64,000 bases of DNA. Source: Pelomonas sp. CA6 (GTDB lineage: Bacteria; Pseudomonadota; Gammaproteobacteria; Burkholderiales; Burkholderiaceae_C). Positions 23,211 through 33,318 of this stretch are shown in pieces (within the stretch, counting starts at the first letter, position 1; the number at the start of each line of letters is the position of its first letter). A model generated the notes under the pieces. The model was not told the origin of the DNA and made no database searches. It saw only the letters and a list, made by a program, of their open reading frames with translations. The position numbers were made by a program, and so were the translations under genes. The stretch spans positions 62,001-126,000 of the forward strand of contig NZ_JAKZFD010000007.1 of NCBI RefSeq assembly GCF_022549225.1, given 5' to 3'.

Positions 23211-24590
23211 TCAGCCCATCATGCCCTTCAGGCCCTTGAGGCCGCCCATGCGCTTCATCATCTTCATCAGGCCGCCGCCCTTCATCTTCTTCATCATCCC
23301 CTGCATCTGATCGAACTGGTTGAGCAGGCGGTTGACGTCCTGGATCTGCACGCCGGCGCCGGAGGCGATGCGGCGCTTGCGGCTAGCCTTGGTCTTGCCG
23401 TCCATCAGCAGCGCGGGGTGGGCGCGTTCCTTGGCGGTCATCGCGTTCAGGATGCCCTCCATGCGCTTCATGTCGCGCTCGGCGCGCTCCATGTCGGAGG
23501 CGCCGGCCTTGGCGGCCATCTGCGTGGGCAGCTTGTCCACCAGGCCGGAGAGGCCGCCCATCTTCTTCATCTGCGAGATCTGGGCGAGGAAGTCGTTGAG
23601 GTCGAAGCCGTCGCCGGACTTCAGCTTCTCGGCCAGCTTCTGCGCCGCCTCGACGTCCACGCCCTTCTGGACTTCCTCGACCAGCGCGACGATGTCGCCC
23701 ATGCCCAGGACCCGGCCGGCGTGACGCTCGGCGTCGAAGACCTCCAGGCCGTCGATCTTCTCGGAAACGCCGGCGAACTTGATCGGCGCGCCGGTGATGG
23801 CGCGCACCGACAGCGCCGCGCCGCCGCGCGAGTCGCCGTCCAGCTTGGTCAGCACGATGCCCGTCAAAGGCAGCGCTTCCCGGAAGGCCTTGGCGGTGTT
23901 GACGGCATCCTGGCCCTGCATCGCGTCGACGACGAACAGGGTTTCGACCGGGTTCAGCGTGGCGTGCAGGTCGCGGATCTCGGCCATCAAGGCCTCGTCG
24001 ATCGCGAGGCGGCCGGCCGTGTCGACCAGCAGCACGTCGAAGTAATGCTTCTTCGCGTAGTCCAGCGCCGCCAGCGCGATGTCATGCGGCTTTTGCTCGG
24101 GGTTGGACGGGAACCATTCGCCGCCGGCCTGCGCGGTGACGGTCTTCAGCTGCTCGATCGCCGCGGGACGGTAGACGTCGGCCGACACCGTCAGCACCTT
24201 CTTCTTGCGCTTCTCGATCAGGTGCTTGGCGAGCTTGGCGGTGGTGGTGGTCTTGCCCGCGCCCTGCAGGCCGGCCATCAGGATGATGGCGGGCGGCTGC
24301 GCGGCGAGGTTGATGTCCGCCACGCCTTCGCCCATGGTGGCGGCGAGTTCCTTGTGCACCACCGAGACCAGCACCTGGCCCGGGTTCAGCGAGCCCACGA
24401 CCTCCTGGCCCAGGGCCTTGTCCTTGACACGGGCGATGAAGTCGCGCACCACCGGCAGCGCCACATCGGCCTCCAGCAGTGCCATGCGCACTTCGCGCAG
24501 CATGTCCTGGACATTGCTTTCGGTGATGCGGGCCTGGCCGCGCATTGTTTTGACAAGGCGACTCAGGCGATCGGTCAGGGTGGAGGCCAT
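23211..24590 (-). CDS. ffh: signal recognition particle protein Ffh
   Basis: A 459-residue SRP54 homologue that binds 4.5S RNA and signal sequences. Its order is N-domain (LTDRLSRLVKTMRGQARITE), then G-domain with GLQGAGKTTTTAKLA, DVYRPAAIEQL, DTAGRL and TKLDGDSRGGAA. A methionine-rich M-domain follows from ~residue 325, with SGAGVQIQDVNRLLNQF for RNA binding and a Met/Lys/Gly-rich tail ending GLKGMMG. It is convergent with ftsY, 39 bp apart, and divergent from the CcsA-like gene 46 bp away. Confidence 0.98.
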   Translation of the reverse strand: MASTLTDRLSRLVKTMRGQARITESNVQDMLREVRMALLEADVALPVVRDFIARVKDKALGQEVVGSLNPGQVLVSVVHKELAATMGEGVADINLAAQPPAIILMAGLQGAGKTTTTAKLAKHLIEKRKKKVLTVSADVYRPAAIEQLKTVTAQAGGEWFPSNPEQKPHDIALAALDYAKKHYFDVLLVDTAGRLAIDEALMAEIRDLHATLNPVETLFVVDAMQGQDAVNTAKAFREALPLTGIVLTKLDGDSRGGAALSVRAITGAPIKFAGVSEKIDGLEVFDAERHAGRVLGMGDIVALVEEVQKGVDVEAAQKLAEKLKSGDGFDLNDFLAQISQMKKMGGLSGLVDKLPTQMAAKAGASDMERAERDMKRMEGILNAMTAKERAHPALLMDGKTKASRKRRIASGAGVQIQDVNRLLNQFDQMQGMMKKMKGGGLMKMMKRMGGLKGLKGMMG

Positions 24591-24636
24591 GGAGCGGGGC
24601 GCCGGAATGAGTGGCGCGCATCAGTACACTTTGGCC

Positions 24637-25440
24637 ATGATTTTATCGTTCGCTTCCGCCGGCCCCGCGGGCCAGGTCTTGCTGGCCGCCAGCGCGCTGA
24701 GTGCGCTGCTCTATGCCTGGGTGGCCGGCGCGCATCAGGCTCGGCCGCGCGCGCTGATCCTGGCGTGGTCGCTGCATCTGCTGGCGCTGGTCGTCGACAT
24801 CGCCGGCCTGGGCACCGGCCTGCCAGGGGCGCGCTTCGGCTTCGCGCCGGCGCTGTCCATGACCATCTGGCTGGTGCTGGGTGTCTATCTGGTTGAAAGC
24901 CGCTTCCTGCCGCTGCCCAGCGCGCAGCGCGTGCTCAGCCTGGCGGCGGTGGCGGTACTGCTGCTGGCGGCCGCCTTCCCGGGCGAAAGCCGCCCGCAAG
25001 CGGCCTCGCCGTGGGCGCCGCTGCACTGGGTGCTGGGGCTGGCGTCCTATGGACTGTTTGGCGTCGCGGTGCTGCACGCGGCCATGCTCAGCCGGGCGGA
25101 GCGTCAGATGCGCACGCAGCCCGGTTCGGGCTCCATCGGGCTGCCGCTGCTGCGGCTGGAGCGGCTCACCTTCCAGTTCGTCGGTGCCGGGGTGCTGGTG
25201 CTGTCGGCCGCGCTGCTGATGGGCTGGCTGTTCTCGCCGCAATGGCGCTGGGACCACAAGACGCTGTTCGCGGTGCTGGGCTGGCTGGTGCTCACCGGGC
25301 TGCTGACCGGGCGCCAGGTCTTTGGCTGGCGCGGCCGGCGCGCGACGCGCTGGCTGTATCTGGGCGCGGCGCTGCTGCTGCTGTCCTATGCCGGCTCCCG
25401 CTTCGTGCTGGAGGTGGTGCTGCAGCGAGGCATGAGCTGA
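24637..25440 (+). CDS. CcsA/YpjD-like cytochrome c assembly family membrane protein
   Basis: A 267-residue inner-membrane protein with about eight hydrophobic helices. Family features include the PLHWVLGLASYGLFGVAVLHA segment with a conserved histidine, a WDHKTLFAVLGWLV helix carrying the second histidine, and SYAGSRFVLEVVL at the C-terminus. The ATG at 24637 begins the first transmembrane segment. This gene conventionally sits divergent from ffh in Proteobacteria. Members of this branch are thought to be haem-handling permease-like proteins, but a direct function is not established. It is followed with no gap by the small PP0621-type gene. Confidence 0.88.
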   Translation: MILSFASAGPAGQVLLAASALSALLYAWVAGAHQARPRALILAWSLHLLALVVDIAGLGTGLPGARFGFAPALSMTIWLVLGVYLVESRFLPLPSAQRVLSLAAVAVLLLAAAFPGESRPQAASPWAPLHWVLGLASYGLFGVAVLHAAMLSRAERQMRTQPGSGSIGLPLLRLERLTFQFVGAGVLVLSAALLMGWLFSPQWRWDHKTLFAVLGWLVLTGLLTGRQVFGWRGRRATRWLYLGAALLLLSYAGSRFVLEVVLQRGMS

Positions 25441-25695
25441 ATGAAGTACCTGCTGTTGATTCTGCTGCTGGCCCTGGTGTTTTTCATGCTGGGTGTGAAG
25501 CGCGCGCGTCCGCCGCAGCGGCGCACGCCGGCGCCGCCGCCGCCACCGCCCGCCGCCATGGGACCGCAGGCCATGGTGTCCTGCGCGCACTGCGGCCTGC
25601 ACCTGCCGGCGTCCGAGGCCCTGCCGGGCCGTGGCGGCCAGTTCTGCAGCGCGGCGCACCGCGCGGCTTTCGAAGCTGCGCACGGGCCGCGCTGA
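25441..25695 (+). CDS. PP0621-like small membrane protein with a Cys motif
   Basis: An 84-residue protein with one N-terminal transmembrane helix (MKYLLLILLLALVFFMLGVK), a Pro-rich linker and a C-terminal CAHCGLHLP...FCSAAHRAAF module. The two cysteine/histidine pairs suggest a small metal-binding knuckle. Its ATG abuts the stop of the CcsA-like gene, and it ends one base before the pilS start, so it belongs to the same transcript. Function unknown; the arrangement is widespread in beta- and gammaproteobacteria. Confidence 0.85.
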   Translation: MKYLLLILLLALVFFMLGVKRARPPQRRTPAPPPPPPAAMGPQAMVSCAHCGLHLPASEALPGRGGQFCSAAHRAAFEAAHGPR

Positions 25696-25696
25696 G

Positions 25697-27397
25697 ATGG
25701 GCGCCGACGTCAGCACCGAAGCGCCGCTGAGCCGGCTGCCCTGGCCGGACACGCAGGACGAGGTCACGCGAGCGCGGCTGGCCGGCGGGGCGTTCCGGCG
25801 CCTCTACCTGGCCTTCATGGGCGCGCGCGCGGTGCTGGGGCTGGCGCTGGTCGGCGCCCAGGTCCTCACCCTGGGCATGGCCGGGCGGGGGCCGGGCGCG
25901 CTGCTCTATGCCAGCCTGGCCTATGCGTTGCTGGCCTTGTTTGGCTGGGCGCTGGCGCGTCGTGGCCGGCCCGAGGCGGCACGGCTGAGTGTGCGCCAGT
26001 GGTGGGCCAGCATCGGCCTGGACCTGGGCTGGTTCGGCGTGTTGCATGCGCTGGACGCCGGGGCGCTCAGCTATGGCGCGCTGTTCGTGCTGCCGGTGCT
26101 GATGGCCAGCGTGCTGACGCCGCGCCTGTTCGCGCTGGCCGCCGCCGCGGTGGCGACGCTGGTGCTCTTGGGGGTGGCGCTGTGGTCGGTGGCGCTGGGG
26201 CTGGACAGCGGCGCGCGGCTGCCGCAATCGGGCATCCTGGCCTGCGGGCTGTTCCTGGTGAGCCTGCTGTCCAGCGAACTGGCCAACCGCCTGGCGCGCG
26301 AGGAGCGCGTGGCACGCGGCAGCATGGCCGTGGCGCGCCAGCAGGCCGAGTTGAACCGGCTGGTGATCGACGAGATGCAGGAAGGCGTGCTGGTGGTGGA
26401 CCGGCGCGGCATGGTGCGGGCCGCGAACCCCGAGGCCATGCGCCTGCTGTTCGAGGCCGGGCCGCGCGTGGACATCCCGTTTTCGCTCGAGGAGCGGCCG
26501 GCCTGGGGGGCGCTGCAGGCGGTGGCGCGCGACGCCCACCGCATGGAGTCCTGGCCCGAGGCGGGGCGCGACCTGCCGATGGACTTCGGCCCCACGCTGC
26601 AGCGCAGCGTGCGTGCCCGCGTGCGCCATACCCATCGCCCCGAGGTCGGCGAGGACCTGTGCGTGATGTTCCTGGAAGACAGCCGCAAGCTGCAGGCGCG
26701 CATCCGGCAGGAAAAGCTGGCCGCCATGGGGCGCGTGTCGGCCGGCATCGCGCACGAGATCCGCAACCCGCTCAGCGCGATCGCGCAGGCCAACGCGCTG
26801 CTGGCCGAGGAAAGCGGCGACCCGCGCCAGCAGCAGCTGCTGGACATGGTGGCCGCCAACGTGCAGCGGCTCAAGCGCATCGTCGACGACGTGATGGAGG
26901 TGGCGCCCGGCGCCACGCCGGCACCACAGCCGGTGGAGCTGGAGCGCCTGGTGCGCGATTGCTGCGACGAATGGCTGCGCACCGGCCAACTGCCCGGTGG
27001 GCCGGACGGGCCGCTGCATCTGGAGCTGCCGCTGCCGGGCGGCTGTTGGGTCAGCTTCGACCCCGAGCATCTGCGCCGCGTGCTGATCAATCTGTTGGAC
27101 AACGGCCTGCGCCATGCGATCCCCGGCCCCGGCTGCGTGCGCGTGACGCTGCGTCCCGAGCATGAGGACAGCGTGCGCATGACGGTGGCCAGCCGCGGCG
27201 CGGCGATTCCGGCGGAGGTGGAGCGCCATCTGTTCGAACCCTTCTTCTCGACGCGCAGCCGCGGCTCGGGCCTGGGCCTGTACATCTGCCGCGAGCTGTG
27301 CGAACGCTATGGCGCGCGCATCGGCTACCGGCGCGCCGAGGACCGCAACGAGTTCAGCATCGTGTTGCGCCGCGCCACAATGGCGACTCCATCCTGA
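25697..27397 (+). CDS. pilS: sensor histidine kinase PilS-like
   Basis: A 566-residue membrane kinase. About six transmembrane helices (residues ~35-195) are followed by a PAS-like domain (NRLVIDEMQEGVLVVDRRG) and the kinase core. The core has an H-box AGIAHEIRNPLSAI, an N-box NLLDNGLRHA and G-box motifs GSGLGLYICRELCERYGARI. Topology and coupling to an NtrC-type regulator match PilS, which controls type IV pilin transcription with sigma-54. PilGHIJ genes at the window's end show that the organism has twitching machinery. The pilS name rests on architecture and neighbourhood. Confidence 0.85.
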   Translation: MGADVSTEAPLSRLPWPDTQDEVTRARLAGGAFRRLYLAFMGARAVLGLALVGAQVLTLGMAGRGPGALLYASLAYALLALFGWALARRGRPEAARLSVRQWWASIGLDLGWFGVLHALDAGALSYGALFVLPVLMASVLTPRLFALAAAAVATLVLLGVALWSVALGLDSGARLPQSGILACGLFLVSLLSSELANRLAREERVARGSMAVARQQAELNRLVIDEMQEGVLVVDRRGMVRAANPEAMRLLFEAGPRVDIPFSLEERPAWGALQAVARDAHRMESWPEAGRDLPMDFGPTLQRSVRARVRHTHRPEVGEDLCVMFLEDSRKLQARIRQEKLAAMGRVSAGIAHEIRNPLSAIAQANALLAEESGDPRQQQLLDMVAANVQRLKRIVDDVMEVAPGATPAPQPVELERLVRDCCDEWLRTGQLPGGPDGPLHLELPLPGGCWVSFDPEHLRRVLINLLDNGLRHAIPGPGCVRVTLRPEHEDSVRMTVASRGAAIPAEVERHLFEPFFSTRSRGSGLGLYICRELCERYGARIGYRRAEDRNEFSIVLRRATMATPS

Positions 27398-27406
27398 AGG
27401 CCTGCC

Positions 27407-28874
<1,468 letters not shown>

Positions 28875-28885
<11 letters not shown>

Positions 28886-29480
28886 GGACGCGGTCTCGTC
28901 GCCGTCCACGGGCTGGACCGAGGGATGGTGGCGCGGCGCTCGCGCGATCGCATCGCCCCATCATGGGCCGCGGCCGCCGGGCACGGCCGTCGATCTGCTG
29001 GTGTTGCACTCCATCAGCCTGCCGCCCGGTCGCTATGGCGGTGACGAGATCGAGCGCCTGTTCACCGGGCGGCTGGACTGCGCGGCGCATCCTTATTTCG
29101 CCGGCCTGCGCGGGCTGGAGGTCTCGGCCCATTTCGTGATCCGGCGCGATGGCGAGCTGCTGCAGTTCGTTTCCTGCGACCGGCGCGCCTGGCATGCCGG
29201 TGCCTCCAGCTTCGCGGGCCGGCCCAACTGCAACGACTATTCCATTGGCGTGGAACTGGAAGGGCTGGAAGGCACGCTCTTCTCGGCCGCGCAGTACGCG
29301 GCGCTGGCACGCCTGCTGCGCGAGCTGGCGGCCGTCTATCCGCTGCGCGCGGTGGCGGGGCATGAGCATGTGGCGCCCGGGCGCAAGCGCGATCCCGGCG
29401 CGGGCTTCGACTGGGCTCGCGCGCGCCGGGACGTCGCCTTGGCGGGTCTGGGCTGGCCGGACGCCGCTGGCCCGTCCTGA
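28875..29480 (+). CDS. ampD: 1,6-anhydro-N-acetylmuramyl-L-alanine amidase AmpD
   Basis: A 201-residue cytoplasmic zinc amidase of the amidase_2 fold in cell-wall recycling. The zinc ligands are visible: His in LLVLHSISLPPG, His in VAGHEHVAPGRK and Asp in KRDPGAGFDW. Other family marks are PYFAGLRGLEVSAHFVIRRDG, SCDRRAWHAGAS and NDYSIGVELEG. The ATG lies inside the 3' end of pilR, so translation is probably coupled. Mpl, the other muropeptide-recycling enzyme, is encoded at 57405-58811. Confidence 0.95.
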
Positions 29481-29740
29481 ACTGTCGCCGGCGCCGCGGC
29501 GCGCAAGCCACACCTCTTGGGACTTATCCCAATCGCACCCGATACCGCTTGTTTCCGACGCTCATTGCGTGCGGCCGGCGGCCGCGACGAGCACCAGCAT
29601 TCATGCGCCCTGGCGCGCGCTTCTGCCCGCGAGACGGCGTCAATGCTGGGGTTGGTGGCGCGGACCCCGTGTTGATCGGGGCTGCGCGCGCGGTGGTCGC
29701 CCGCGAGGCCCGGGCAAGGGGCGATATGGGGTGTTCCCGA
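29481..29740. other. non-coding region upstream of the nrdA promoter
   Basis: About 260 bp without a credible gene. It contains the palindrome TTGGGActtaTCCCAA (29517-29532), 37 bp after the ampD stop, with no T-tract. Nothing else is recognisable before the NrdR-like boxes. Confidence 0.5.
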
Positions 29741-29787
29741 ACGCTATCTGTAGTGCTTGAAGCGTCACATACCCCCAGATATAGTGT
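29741..29787 (+). promoter_or_regulatory. nrdA promoter with two NrdR-like boxes
   Basis: Box 1 ACGCTATCTGTAGTGC (29741-29756) and box 2 CCCCCAGATATAGTGT (29772-29787) each match about 12 of 16 positions of the NrdR consensus ACACwATATATwGTGT. They are separated by 15 bp, so the centres are 31 bp (three helical turns) apart, the usual NrdR arrangement. A sigma-70 promoter fits between: TTGAAG (29757-29762), 17-bp spacer, TATAGT (29780-29785). Box 2 covers the -10, which fits repression by NrdR-(d)ATP. The predicted start near 29792 leaves a leader of ~275 bases. Confidence 0.8.
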
Positions 29788-30006
29788 CCTTCGTGTTATC
29801 CTGCTGACCTAGCAAAGACGCCATGTCCCACCATGTCGACCCCGTCCTGCCAATGCCGTGCGCATGCCCGGCCAGGCAGCAAGACCCAGGGGTCGAGAGG
29901 CGGGGGCCACCAACGATGGCAGGCCGTTCCAGCCCCGATGGCGGGGCGGACGGTCAACCGCTTGCGCCGCTGATCGCGCGGCAACACGACAACCCCAGCG
30001 CCTGAG

Positions 30007-30037
30007 CCTGCGCCACGCAGGTCGGGCGCAGCTTTTT
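30007..30037 (+). terminator. terminator-like hairpin with overlapping alternative hairpin in the nrdA leader
   Basis: CTGCGCC (30008-30014) pairs with GGCGCAG (30025-30031), and CTTTTTC follows, as in an intrinsic terminator, only ~32 bp before the nrdA start. The same left arm can instead form CCTGCG-CCA-CGCAGG (30007-30021). The two structures are mutually exclusive, as in attenuators. The regulatory role is inferred. Confidence 0.45.
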
Positions 30038-30068
30038 CTTGATTCGAACAATTCTGACGAGGACACGC

Positions 30069-32984
30069 ATGCAGATCCACGCCACCACACCGACCGGCTC
30101 GTCCGCGGCCGCCGCCACCTTCCGGGAGCCGGGCTCCGCGGCGCAGGCCCAGTTCCAGGGCTACCAGATCATCCGCCGCAACGGCGCGGTGGTGGCTTTC
30201 GAGCCGAGCAAGATCGCGGTGGCGCTGATGAAGGCCTTCCTGGCGGTGCATGGCACCAGCGGCGCGGCCTCGGCCAGCGTGCGCGAGACCGTGGATGCGC
30301 TGACCGAGGCGGTGGTGCGCGCGCTGCTGCGCTCGCGTCCCAGCGGCGGCACCTTCCACATCGAAGACGTGCAGGACCATGTCGAGCTGGGTCTGATGCG
30401 CGGTGGTCACCATGAGGTGGCGCGCGCCTACGTGCTGTACCGCGAACGCCGCGCGCAGGAGCGCCTGCGCCAGGGCGAGGCCCAGCAGGCTGCGCTGCTG
30501 GACCACGGCATCAGCGTCGTCGACAACGGCCAGCGCATGCCGCTGGACCTGGGCAAGCTGTCGGCGCTGATCAGCTCGGCCTGTGCGGACCTGGGCGACG
30601 ACGTCAAGCCGGATCCCATCCTGGCCGAGACCAAGCGCAATCTGTACGACGGCGTGCCGATGGACGAGGTCTACAAGGCCGCCATCCTGGCCGCGCGCAC
30701 GCTGATCGAGAAGGATCCGGGCTACACCCGCGCCACCGCGCGCCTGCTGCTGCACACCATCCGCAAGGAGATCGTCGGCGAGGAGGTGACCCAGGCCGAG
30801 ATGCAGACGCGCTATGCCGAGTACTTCCCCACCTTCATCAAGAAGGGCGTGCAGGCCGAGCTGCTGGACGAGAAGCTGCAGCAGTACGACCTGGCCAAGC
30901 TGGGCGCGGCGCTGAAGGCCGACCGCGACCTGCAGTTCGACTACCTGGGCCTGCAGACCCTGTACGACCGCTATTTCCTGCACGTGCACGGCACCCGCAT
31001 CGAGATGCCGCAGGCCTTCTTCATGCGCGTGGCCATGGGTCTGGCGCTGAATGAGATCGACCGCGAGGCCCGCGCGATCGAGTTCTATGAGGTGCTGTCG
31101 ACCTTCGACTTCATGTCCAGCACGCCGACGCTGTTCAACTCCGGCACGCGCCGCTCGCAGCTGTCCAGCTGCTACCTGACCACGGTGTCGGACGACCTGG
31201 ACGGCATCTACGAGGCGCTGAAGGAAAACGCGCTGCTGTCCAAGTTCGCTGGCGGCCTGGGCAACGACTGGACCCCGGTGCGCGCGCTGGGCTCGCACAT
31301 CAAGGGCACCAACGGCAAGAGCCAGGGCGTCGTGCCCTTCCTGAAGGTGGTCAACGACACCGCGGTGGCGGTCAACCAGGGTGGCAAGCGCAAGGGCGCG
31401 GTCTGCGCCTATCTGGAAACCTGGCACCTGGACATCGAAGAGTTCCTGGAGCTGCGCAAGAACACCGGCGACGACCGCCGCCGCACCCACGACATGAACA
31501 CCGCGAACTGGATTCCGGACCTGTTCATGCGCCGCGTGATCGAGGGCGGTGACTGGACGCTGTTCAGCCCCTCGACCTGCCCGGACCTGCACGACCTGTT
31601 CGGCGCGGCCTTCGAGAAGGCCTATGTCGAGTACGAGGCCAAGGTCGACCGCGGCGAGATCAAGCTGTACAAGCGCATGCCGGCCAAGGACCTGTGGCGC
31701 AAGATGCTGACCATGCTGTTCGAGACCGGCCATCCCTGGATCACGTTCAAGGATGCCTGCAACGTGCGCTCGCCGCAGCAGCACGTGGGCGTGGTGCACT
31801 CGTCCAACCTGTGCACCGAGATCACGCTGAACACCAACGACAACGAGATCGCGGTCTGCAACCTGGGTTCGGTCAACCTGGCCCAGCATCTGAAGGATGG
31901 CCCCAACGGCAAGGAGATCGACCACGAGAAGCTGAAGAAGACGGTGTCCACCGCGATGCGCATGCTGGACAACGTCATCGACATCAACTACTACGCGGTC
32001 AAGAAGGCGCGCGACTCCAACCTGCGCCACCGCCCGGTGGGGCTGGGCATCATGGGCTTCCAGGACGCGCTGTACCAGCTGCGCACCGCCTATGCCTCTG
32101 ATGGCGCGGTCGAGTTCGCCGACCGTTCGATGGAAGCCGTCTGCTACTACGCCTACTGGGCCTCGACCCAGCTGGCCGAGGAGCGCGGCCGCTACAGCAG
32201 CTACCGCGGCTCGCTGTGGGACCGCGGCATTCTGCCGATCGACTCGCTGAACCTGCTCGCCGAGGCACGTGGCGGCTATGTCGAGGTGGACCGTTCGGCC
32301 ACGCTGGACTGGGACGCGCTGCGCGCCCGCATCGCCCAGCACGGCATGCGCAACAGCAACTGCGTGGCCATCGCGCCGACCGCGACCATCTCCAACATCA
32401 TCGGCGTGGACGCTTCGATCGAGCCCTGCTTCGGCAACCTGTCGGTCAAGTCCAACCTGTCCGGCGAGTTCACCGTGGTCAACGAGTGCCTGGTGCGCGA
32501 CCTGAAGAAGCTGGGGCTGTGGGACGACGTGATGGTCATGGACCTCAAGCACTTCGACGGCTCGCTGCGCCGCATCGACCGCGTGCCCGAGGAGCTGAAG
32601 GCGCTGTACGCCACCGCGTTCGAGATCGATCCGGTGTGGCTGGTGGAGGCCGCCGCGCGCCGCCAGAAGTGGATCGACCAGGCGCAGAGTCTGAACATCT
32701 ACATGGCCGGTGCCTCGGGCAAGCGCCTGGACGAGACCTACAAGCTCGCCTGGCAGCGCGGCCTGAAGACCACCTATTACCTGCGCACCATGGGCGCCAC
32801 GCACGCCGAGAAGAGCACGGTGCAGAAGGCCGGCCAACTCAACGCGGTGAGCAGCGATGTCGGCGGCTACCAAGCTGCGGTCACCGCCGCTGCGCCGCAG
32901 GCCGAGGTGGCCGTGGATGCGGCGCCGGCGACCGACGTGAAGTTCTGCGCCATCGACGATCCCGGCTGCGAAGCCTGCCAGTGA
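30069..32984 (+). CDS. nrdA: class Ia ribonucleoside-diphosphate reductase alpha subunit
   Basis: A 971-residue catalytic subunit making dNDPs from NDPs aerobically. An N-terminal ATP-cone (YQIIRRNGAVVAFEPSKIAVAL, quoted in part) provides dATP control. The catalytic barrel has SCYLTTVSDDLDGIY, GGLGNDW, NLCTEITLNTNDNEIAVCNLGS and ATISNIIG. The C-terminal redox cysteine pair is in DDPGCEACQ. The start at 30069 is chosen over one 30 bp upstream because GACGAGGACACGC precedes it and the ATP cone is complete. NrdB follows after a 334-bp spacer with its own promoter. Confidence 0.97.
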   Translation: MQIHATTPTGSSAAAATFREPGSAAQAQFQGYQIIRRNGAVVAFEPSKIAVALMKAFLAVHGTSGAASASVRETVDALTEAVVRALLRSRPSGGTFHIEDVQDHVELGLMRGGHHEVARAYVLYRERRAQERLRQGEAQQAALLDHGISVVDNGQRMPLDLGKLSALISSACADLGDDVKPDPILAETKRNLYDGVPMDEVYKAAILAARTLIEKDPGYTRATARLLLHTIRKEIVGEEVTQAEMQTRYAEYFPTFIKKGVQAELLDEKLQQYDLAKLGAALKADRDLQFDYLGLQTLYDRYFLHVHGTRIEMPQAFFMRVAMGLALNEIDREARAIEFYEVLSTFDFMSSTPTLFNSGTRRSQLSSCYLTTVSDDLDGIYEALKENALLSKFAGGLGNDWTPVRALGSHIKGTNGKSQGVVPFLKVVNDTAVAVNQGGKRKGAVCAYLETWHLDIEEFLELRKNTGDDRRRTHDMNTANWIPDLFMRRVIEGGDWTLFSPSTCPDLHDLFGAAFEKAYVEYEAKVDRGEIKLYKRMPAKDLWRKMLTMLFETGHPWITFKDACNVRSPQQHVGVVHSSNLCTEITLNTNDNEIAVCNLGSVNLAQHLKDGPNGKEIDHEKLKKTVSTAMRMLDNVIDINYYAVKKARDSNLRHRPVGLGIMGFQDALYQLRTAYASDGAVEFADRSMEAVCYYAYWASTQLAEERGRYSSYRGSLWDRGILPIDSLNLLAEARGGYVEVDRSATLDWDALRARIAQHGMRNSNCVAIAPTATISNIIGVDASIEPCFGNLSVKSNLSGEFTVVNECLVRDLKKLGLWDDVMVMDLKHFDGSLRRIDRVPEELKALYATAFEIDPVWLVEAAARRQKWIDQAQSLNIYMAGASGKRLDETYKLAWQRGLKTTYYLRTMGATHAEKSTVQKAGQLNAVSSDVGGYQAAVTAAAPQAEVAVDAAPATDVKFCAIDDPGCEACQ

Positions 32985-33318
32985 TGGCCTGAAGAAGACC
33001 TGCGAGACGTGCGTGCTTCCAACACCCGCCCATCGTTCGCACACGCGCTGCGGCGCATGTGCGGACGTCGGCGAGCACGCCTCTCGCGGGTCTGCGCGGG
33101 ATGAGGTCGATGCCCGCGATGCGAGTGTTCATCGATGTTTCCGGCGATCGGTGCCTTCGCCGAGACCATCGATGAATGCTTGATGCCATGGCTTCGCCGA
33201 GTGTCGATGCGCTCGCACACGCGATGCGATCGAGCAACGGCGAAGCGCGATGGATGTCAAGAAGTCCTTGGTGTTTGAACACAACACTCCGATAATCCGC
33301 GACGATAGGAAGACCACC
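32985..33318. other. repeat-rich spacer between nrdA and nrdB
   Basis: A 334-bp stretch without a clear gene. It is rich in CGATG/CGATC words and holds two near-copies of CTTCGCCGAG-N(3-4)-TCGATG around 33150-33210, plus CACACGCG repeats. An nrdB promoter lies at its end. A frame open from 33250 would add 23 residues to NrdB, but it starts upstream of the promoter and is not preferred. Confidence 0.5.
33268..33296 (+). promoter_or_regulatory. nrdB promoter
   Basis: TTGGTG (33268-33273), a 17-bp spacer and GATAAT (33291-33296) make a good sigma-70 promoter, with the start of transcription expected near 33303 and AGGAAG before ATG 33319. The near-palindrome GTGTTTGAACAC (33271-33282) lies in the spacer and could bind a regulator. 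This supports the later NrdB start. Confidence 0.55.

Noticed and set aside
29517-29532. TTGGGActtaTCCCAA palindrome, considered as a DnaA box or nrd regulatory site
   Set aside because: The match to TTATNCACA is incomplete and it lies more than 200 bp from the nrdA promoter; it is more likely a hairpin after ampD.
30039-30069. Upstream NrdA start adding ten residues
   Set aside because: It would place the start on the T-run side of the leader hairpin and lacks a ribosome site; the GAGGAC-preceded ATG at 30069 is better.
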